Source: Porphyromonadaceae bacterium UBA7207
GTDB lineage: Bacteria; Bacteroidota; Bacteroidia; Bacteroidales; Muribaculaceae
Direction of reading: 5' to 3'
Assembly (NCBI GenBank): GCA_002490635.1
Contig: DKUJ01000003.1
Span: forward strand, 49,572-96,458
Length of the DNA stretch: 46,887 bases
In this document: piece by piece, positions 43,083-46,887 of the stretch
Position numbering within the stretch: position 1 is the first letter of the stretch
Layout of the letters: every line of letters starts with the position of its first letter
Program-made: the position numbers and the translations under genes
Notes under the pieces: model-generated
The model's database searches: none
What the model saw: the letters and a program-made list of their open reading frames with translations, nothing else
Told to the model about the DNA's origin: nothing

Positions 43083-45268
43083 CGGATAAATAGGAGTTCG
43101 CGATATTTTGGTAGTGGCCACATCTCGTTGTCGATAAGCAGCTCCAGCTTGTCGGCATGGCGGCGAATGACGTTAAGAGCGGGCGCAATTGTGTCGTGGT
43201 ATGCGATGGCGCGGCTACGCTGGTCGGATATTGCGTTGGCCTTTTTGCGCTCGTTCACCATTTCGTTTACGGTGCGTGTGATTGCGCTTACACGGCGTGC
43301 GATATTCTCTATGGTGCGGAGTTCATCGGAAGTGAGGTCGTCGGCACCGTGCCCGTAGAGTTCGCGCAACTTCACCACATTGTCCACCAGCATCGACTGG
43401 TAGCGGCGTGCCACGGGTACAATGTGGTTCAGGGCAAGGTCGCCGAGCACACGGGCCTCGAGCTGGATTTTTTTGGTGTACATTTCCCACTTTACCTCGT
43501 TTCTGGCCTGCAGCTCTACTTTGGAGAACACCCCGGTGCGGTCGAACATCTCGACAGCCTCCGGAGCCAGATAGGCGTCGAAAATCAGCGGTGCCGAAGT
43601 CTCGCAGTCAAGCCCGCGGCGGGCGGCTTCCTCTTTCCACTCGTCGCTGTATCCGTTTCCGTCGAAATGGATAGCCTTGCTCTGTGCCACCAGCTTGCGG
43701 AGTTCGGAAAGTATGGCCTCGCGCAAGGGCATGCCGTTTGCGACACGGTTGTTGACCTCGGAATGGAATCTGTCGAGCTGGTCGGCCACGGCGGCATTGA
43801 GGGCAATCATTGCCGAGGCGCAGTTGGCCGAAGACCCTACGGCACGGAACTCGAAGCGGTTGCCGGTGAACGCAAAGGGCGATGTGCGGTTGCGGTCGGT
43901 GTTGTCGATAAGGATTTCGGGAATCTGCGACAGCCCCAGGGAATATCCCGCCTTTCCGGCAAGCGACGAAAGATCGGCGTCGCTGCTGTTCTCGAGCATG
44001 TCAAGCACGGCGGCCAGCTGGCTGCCGGTGAAGATGGAGATTATTGCAGGAGGCGCCTCGTTGGCTCCGAGACGGTGAGCGTTGGTGGCACTCATGATGG
44101 ATGCTTTCAGAAGGCCGTTGAAGCGGTGGACAGCAGCCATGACATTGACAACGAATGTGATGAACTGCAGATTGTCTTCCGGAGTTTTTCCCGGCGAGAA
44201 GAGCATGGCGCCGCGGTCGGTGCCAAGGCTCCAGTTGTTGTGCTTGCCAGAACCGTTGATGCCCGCAAACGGCTTCTCATGGAAAAGCACGCGGAAATTA
44301 TGGCGCCGGGCCACCTCGGTCATCACCGACATGAGCAGAAGGTTGTGGTCGTTGGCGAGATTGACCTCCTCATATATGGGGGCACACTCGAACTGGTTGG
44401 GGGCAACCTCGTTGTGGCGTGTCTTGACCGGTATGCCAAGCCTCTGGCAGCTGATTTCCAGATCGAGCATGAAAGCTTCGACACGCGACGGGATAGCACC
44501 GAAATAGTGGTCTTCGAACTGCTGGTTCTTGGGGCTCTCGTGCCCCAGCAGCGTGCGGCCTGTCATCACCAGGTCGGGACGGGCGCTATAGAGGCTCTCG
44601 TCGACAAGGAAATACTCCTGCTCCCATCCCAGGAAAGTGCGCACATGCTTCACTTCGGAATCGAAGAACCGTGCCACTTTCGTGCCGGCCTTGTCCACGG
44701 CGTTGATGGCGCGCAGCAGAGGAGTCTTGTAGTCGAGGCTTTCGCCTGTGTACGATATAAAGATTGTGGGAATACACAGCGTCGAACCAAGGATAAACGC
44801 CGGGGACGAAATATCCCATGCGGAATATCCGCGAGCCTCGAAAGTGTTGCGTATTCCGCCATTGGGGAAAGACGACGCGTCCGGCTCCTGCTGCACCAGC
44901 AGCTTGCCGGAAAATTCCTCGATTATGCCGCCCTTGCCATCGTGCTCGATGAAAGAATCATGCTTTTCGGCAGTTCCGTCGGTGAGCGGATGGAACCAGT
45001 GTGTGTAGTGATGCACTCCGTTCTCCACGGCCCAGCGGCGCATGCCGTCGGCAACCGAGTCAGCGATCCTACGGCTGATGGGAGTCTTGTTCTCTATGGC
45101 TTTGAGAAGCTCGTCGTACACTTCTTTCGGAAGATATTCGAACATCCGCTGGCGGTTGAACACCAGTTCTCCATAGTATTTCTCTGGACTTTGTTCCGGA
45201 ATAGCTACCGGGGCGGCCTTGCGATCGAACGCTTCGGCCACCATTTTGAACCTCAATGATGCTGACAT
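43079..45268 (-). CDS. glnN: Type III glutamine synthetase
   Basis: ATP-dependent ammonium assimilation to glutamine by the large GSIII form, found mainly in Bacteroidota and cyanobacteria. The 729 residues show the GSIII-specific N-terminal region (FEYLPKEVYDELL, HHYTHWFHPLTDGTAEKHDSF), then GWEQEYFLVDESLY near 228, KTRHNEVAPNQFECAPIYEE near 295, the substrate loop FAGINGSGKHNNWSLGTDRG near 350 and a long helical tail. It is preceded by a leader of about 210 bases with a terminator-like hairpin and possible leader peptide, so control by attenuation is suggested. It is followed by purF with an ATGA overlap. Confidence 0.96.
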   Translation of the reverse strand: MSASLRFKMVAEAFDRKAAPVAIPEQSPEKYYGELVFNRQRMFEYLPKEVYDELLKAIENKTPISRRIADSVADGMRRWAVENGVHHYTHWFHPLTDGTAEKHDSFIEHDGKGGIIEEFSGKLLVQQEPDASSFPNGGIRNTFEARGYSAWDISSPAFILGSTLCIPTIFISYTGESLDYKTPLLRAINAVDKAGTKVARFFDSEVKHVRTFLGWEQEYFLVDESLYSARPDLVMTGRTLLGHESPKNQQFEDHYFGAIPSRVEAFMLDLEISCQRLGIPVKTRHNEVAPNQFECAPIYEEVNLANDHNLLLMSVMTEVARRHNFRVLFHEKPFAGINGSGKHNNWSLGTDRGAMLFSPGKTPEDNLQFITFVVNVMAAVHRFNGLLKASIMSATNAHRLGANEAPPAIISIFTGSQLAAVLDMLENSSDADLSSLAGKAGYSLGLSQIPEILIDNTDRNRTSPFAFTGNRFEFRAVGSSANCASAMIALNAAVADQLDRFHSEVNNRVANGMPLREAILSELRKLVAQSKAIHFDGNGYSDEWKEEAARRGLDCETSAPLIFDAYLAPEAVEMFDRTGVFSKVELQARNEVKWEMYTKKIQLEARVLGDLALNHIVPVARRYQSMLVDNVVKLRELYGHGADDLTSDELRTIENIARRVSAITRTVNEMVNERKKANAISDQRSRAIAYHDTIAPALNVIRRHADKLELLIDNEMWPLPKYRELLFIR

Positions 45269-45272
45269 ATAT

Positions 45273-45425
45273 TTAGAAATTGACCTTTTCTGAAAATATA
45301 AAACCCGTGGAAGCTATGGTGTGAGCTTGCACGGGCAAAGAGAGCGGCGGCGGCGGCGCGACTGCACCACTCGCGGTAAACGCGGCGGCAAAACCGACCG
45401 TGACCGGCAATGCCGCACGAATCAT
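45273..45425 (-). other. Possible 50-residue leader peptide frame of glnN
   Basis: ATG at 45425 opens a 50-codon frame ending TAA at 45273, four bases before the glnN ATG. It reads MIRAALPVTVGFAAAFTASG, then AVAPPPPLSLPVQ, then AHTIASTGFIFSEKVNF. Four consecutive CCG proline codons (residues 24-27) precede the hairpin at 45335-45304, which falls inside the frame (residues 31-41). Other frames across this GC-rich stretch are also open, so coding is unproven. No known family recognised. Confidence 0.35.
45293..45335 (-). terminator. Terminator-like hairpin in the glnN leader (attenuator candidate)
   Basis: On the minus strand CCCGTG-C-AAGCT pairs with AGCTT-C-CACGGG (one C/C mismatch) around an 8-base loop, followed by TTTTATATTTT. 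No T-tract follows on the plus strand, so it is directional toward glnN. It ends about 25 bases before the glnN start and nothing else upstream on this strand needs termination. Confidence 0.65.
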
Positions 45426-45483
45426 GACCGATGGGGTCTCCTGTTATCAAGGTGGCTCTCACTGTTTCTCGGTTTTGACACCG

Positions 45484-45515
45484 CAAAAGTACTATTTTCC
45501 TGCCATACGGCCAAC
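45484..45515 (-). promoter_or_regulatory. glnN-purF promoter
   Basis: On the minus strand GTTG (45515-45512), 20 bases, then TACTTTTG (45491-45484) match the Bacteroidota promoter, with one base off at -33. The predicted transcript starts near 45478, leaving a leader of about 210 bases before the glnN ATG. Confidence 0.6.
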
Positions 45516-45650
45516 AATCGGAGGCAATTATTATATTGGTTTATCGTAACCGGATTGTCCCTGGATATCCATGCCTACCATTCGTAAAGATACGTTTCAT
45601 CCGTTTTTTCGTAATTTCGCACACGCTTACGAAAGAAAGATGGAATAATT

Positions 45651-46391
45651 ATGACAATAAAAGAACGGTCGATTTCATTCCTTTGGCAGCATATTCTGCT
45701 ACTGCTCTCTTTATATCTTATGACCCTCGGAGTGGTGTTGTGCATCAAATCGGCTCTCGGCAGCAGTGTGATATCATCGCTGCCGCTGTCGTTTTCAATG
45801 GCCGGCGAGTCGGGGCTGATGCCAGCACTGAGCGTGGGTGGCTATACCATTGCCATGAACTTCGTTCTGGTGGGCCTGCAGATTCTTGTTCTAAGAAAGA
45901 GGTTCAATCCCATACAGCTGTTTCAATTGATAGTCGGCTTCCTTTTCGGATGGCTTATAGACATCAACTTCCATCTCACCGCATGGCTCGACTGCTCTGG
46001 CATGGCGTCGCAGATATCCGCCCAGTTTGCAGGATGTGTGATCATGGCCTTAGGGATAGCTTTCGAGGTGAAATGCGGCTCGGTCACCATGCCTGGCGAA
46101 GGCATAACCGTGGCATTTGGCCAGGTGACAAAGATTCCGTTTGCCAAGATGAAGATAATCATAGACACCTCACTCGTGGTTATGGCCATCATAAGCAGTT
46201 TTGTTTTCTTCGGCAGCTGGAAATGGAACATCATCGGCCCGGGAACACTCTTCGCGATGTTCTTCGTTGGATATATGATTAAGCTCATAACCCCGCATCT
46301 CGGATGGTTCGACCGTCTGCTGGCCTACCGTCCAGGCTTTCGCAGATATGTATTCGGTCTGGCGAGATACCTCTACGGAAAAAAAGCCTGA
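45651..46391 (+). CDS. YczE/YitT-like polytopic membrane protein
   Basis: A 246-residue inner-membrane protein with five hydrophobic segments: about residues 10-32, 60-80, 88-104, 120-142 and 170-208. Family-type stretches are GVVLCIKSALGSSVISSLP near the first helix and EVKCGSVTMPGEGITVAFG near 140-158, where glycines and a glutamate could line a substrate path. The tail is basic (RYLYGKKA). Such proteins are widespread in Bacteroidota and Firmicutes and their role is unknown. It is transcribed divergently from glnN, with a weak -7-like TAATTTCG at 45612-45619, and ends before a terminator at 46451. Confidence 0.78.
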   Translation: MTIKERSISFLWQHILLLLSLYLMTLGVVLCIKSALGSSVISSLPLSFSMAGESGLMPALSVGGYTIAMNFVLVGLQILVLRKRFNPIQLFQLIVGFLFGWLIDINFHLTAWLDCSGMASQISAQFAGCVIMALGIAFEVKCGSVTMPGEGITVAFGQVTKIPFAKMKIIIDTSLVVMAIISSFVFFGSWKWNIIGPGTLFAMFFVGYMIKLITPHLGWFDRLLAYRPGFRRYVFGLARYLYGKKA

Positions 46392-46450
46392 ATCGACACC
46401 CCGGCAAAAAGCACTGAAAACACCTTAGTTGTCCGGTTTAACAATATAGT

Positions 46451-46484
46451 ACCTTCAAAAGCCCATTCTGGCGTTTTTGAAGGT
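46451..46484 (+). terminator. Terminator of the YczE-like gene
   Basis: ACCTTCAAAA-GCC pairs with GGC-GTTTTTGAAGGT (one small bulge) around CATTCT, followed by GCTTTATTATT. It lies 60 bases after the stop. Confidence 0.75.
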
Positions 46485-46608
46485 GCTTTATTATTAAATC
46501 GATGATTTTCAGCGGCTACTGCAGAGAGACAAGGTTTTGAACCTATAACTCTGACTGCTCGTATTTCAACTGCTTTACTTACTAAATTTCAAATATGTAA
46601 CGAAACAG

Positions 46609-46627
46609 TAACGGTTTTCAACCGTTA
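46609..46627. repeat. Inverted repeat, possible TetR operator
   Basis: TAACGG and CCGTTA are separated by TTTTCAA, about 85 bases before the TetR ATG. Its size suits a dimeric regulator, but the distance and short arms make this a weak assignment. Confidence 0.35.
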
Positions 46628-46710
46628 AGCCAGTCCAACTTTGACCACTGTTTGTCTGCCTAACTATCAACAAAATCCGTATCTTCGTAACCGATTAAAA
46701 ACAAACATGT

Positions 46711-46887
46711 ATGATAATAACAAACCGTGAAGAAGTAATAGATAAAGCGTTCGGCGTATTTGTCAGGATGAACTACGAGAAAGCAAGCATCATCACGCTT
46801 GCCAAAGCCTGCGGCGTGACAAAAACGGGTATCGTCTATTATTTTCCGCACAAGTTGGATTTGTTCATGGCTGTGGCAGACAAATAC
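46711..46887 (+). CDS. TetR/AcrR-family regulator (3' truncated by window edge)
   Basis: The first 59 residues of a DNA-binding repressor. ATG at 46711 is used because the ATG at 46707 is closed by a stop after seven codons. The visible part is the TetR N-terminal domain: helix 1 (REEVIDKAFGVFVRMNYEKAS), then the helix-turn-helix ITLAKACGVTKTGIVYYFPH and KLDLFMAVADKY, with the family's conserved YYF-HK-L pattern. The ligand-binding part lies beyond the window, so the effector and targets cannot be judged. It may control itself or genes further downstream. Confidence 0.88.
   Translation, partial: MIITNREEVIDKAFGVFVRMNYEKASIITLAKACGVTKTGIVYYFPHKLDLFMAVADKY

Larger units (their letters stand above)
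46392..46710. other. Intergenic region before the TetR gene
   Basis: 319 bases with no gene. It contains the terminator at 46451-46484, the inverted repeat at 46609-46627 and a -7-like TATCTTCG at 46680-46687 (one base off consensus), 24 bases before the TetR ATG. I see no well-spaced -33 element. Confidence 0.5.

Noticed and set aside
41196..43358. A 720-codon plus-strand open frame
   Set aside because: It is antisense to purF and the end of glnN; translation is low-complexity and His/Val-rich with no domain, a typical shadow of GC-rich coding DNA.
43157..45259. A 700-codon plus-strand open frame
   Set aside because: Exact antisense of glnN, with no recognisable motif or signal; the GSIII motifs on the other strand are complete.
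45321..45587. An 88-codon plus-strand frame opposite the glnN leader
   Set aside because: Arg-rich translation of a GGC-repeat stretch (45344-45357) with no start context; better explained by the leader on the minus strand.
1..46887. tRNA, rRNA, CRISPR array, insertion sequence or integrated phage
   Set aside because: No cloverleaf with GTTCGA-type T-loop in any gap, no spaced direct-repeat arrays, and no transposase, integrase or phage structural proteins in any frame.

Overview
The window looks like chromosomal DNA of a gut-type Bacteroidales bacterium. Signs are a lone Porin_10-type putative porin, GSIII glutamine synthetase, a long PurF, the yidC-pyrG pair, and many upstream regions carrying the Bacteroidota promoter pattern (a -33 TTTG, about 20 bases, then TAnnTTTG at -7). 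A Muribaculaceae-like member is my guess; only marker-gene phylogeny would settle it. Almost everything is housekeeping or envelope physiology. I see no tRNA, rRNA, CRISPR array, insertion sequence or prophage.

Layout. 1-3546: the 3' part of an ABC-F protein, coupled by ATGA to a TonB-dependent receptor. 3527-7990 (minus): menaquinone operon menD-menB-menC-menE. 8073-11007: an Omp85-type barrel overlapping a phosphoethanolamine transferase. 11195-13898: nrdD-nrdG behind a strong promoter and an unusual operator-like repeat set. 13944-14354: a wrecked MATE efflux gene. 14435-15407 (minus): a membrane anti-sigma-like protein and a Spy-like periplasmic protein without a sigma factor. 15618-22297: transglutaminase-like protein, NlpC/P60 peptidase, Tat-exported dipeptide epimerase, GSI-like synthetase and DcaP-like porin, which reads as murein-peptide salvage. 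22431-25158: tandem promoter repeats, a META lipoprotein and a putative porin. 25488-26876: dnaA. 27254-30940 (minus): pyrG-yidC. 31083-41130: a same-strand run typA, folP, DedA, rpe, ftsK, lolA-like, trxB, ybaK-like, aroC. 41199-45268 (minus): glnN-purF. 45651-46391: a YczE-like membrane protein. 46711-end: the start of a TetR-family regulator.

How the parts work together. The men genes turn isochorismate into the DHNA-CoA precursor of menaquinone, the quinone of anaerobic Bacteroidota; aroC, far away in the window, makes the chorismate that feeds it, but menF and menA are not here. NrdDG supplies deoxynucleotides without oxygen. The NlpC/P60 enzyme, epimerase and GSI homologue suggest that L-Ala-D-Glu-type peptides are cut, epimerised and the glutamate used. 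GlnN and PurF share an ATGA overlap, tying ammonium assimilation to the glutamine-using first step of purine synthesis.

The best candidate for something undescribed is the glnN leader (about 45269-45478, minus strand). It holds a short possible leader peptide with a Pro-Pro-Pro-Pro run, whose reading frame runs through a terminator-like hairpin and stops four bases before the glnN start. Next are the repeated half-sites around the nrdD promoter and the murein-peptide cluster with its GS-like enzyme.
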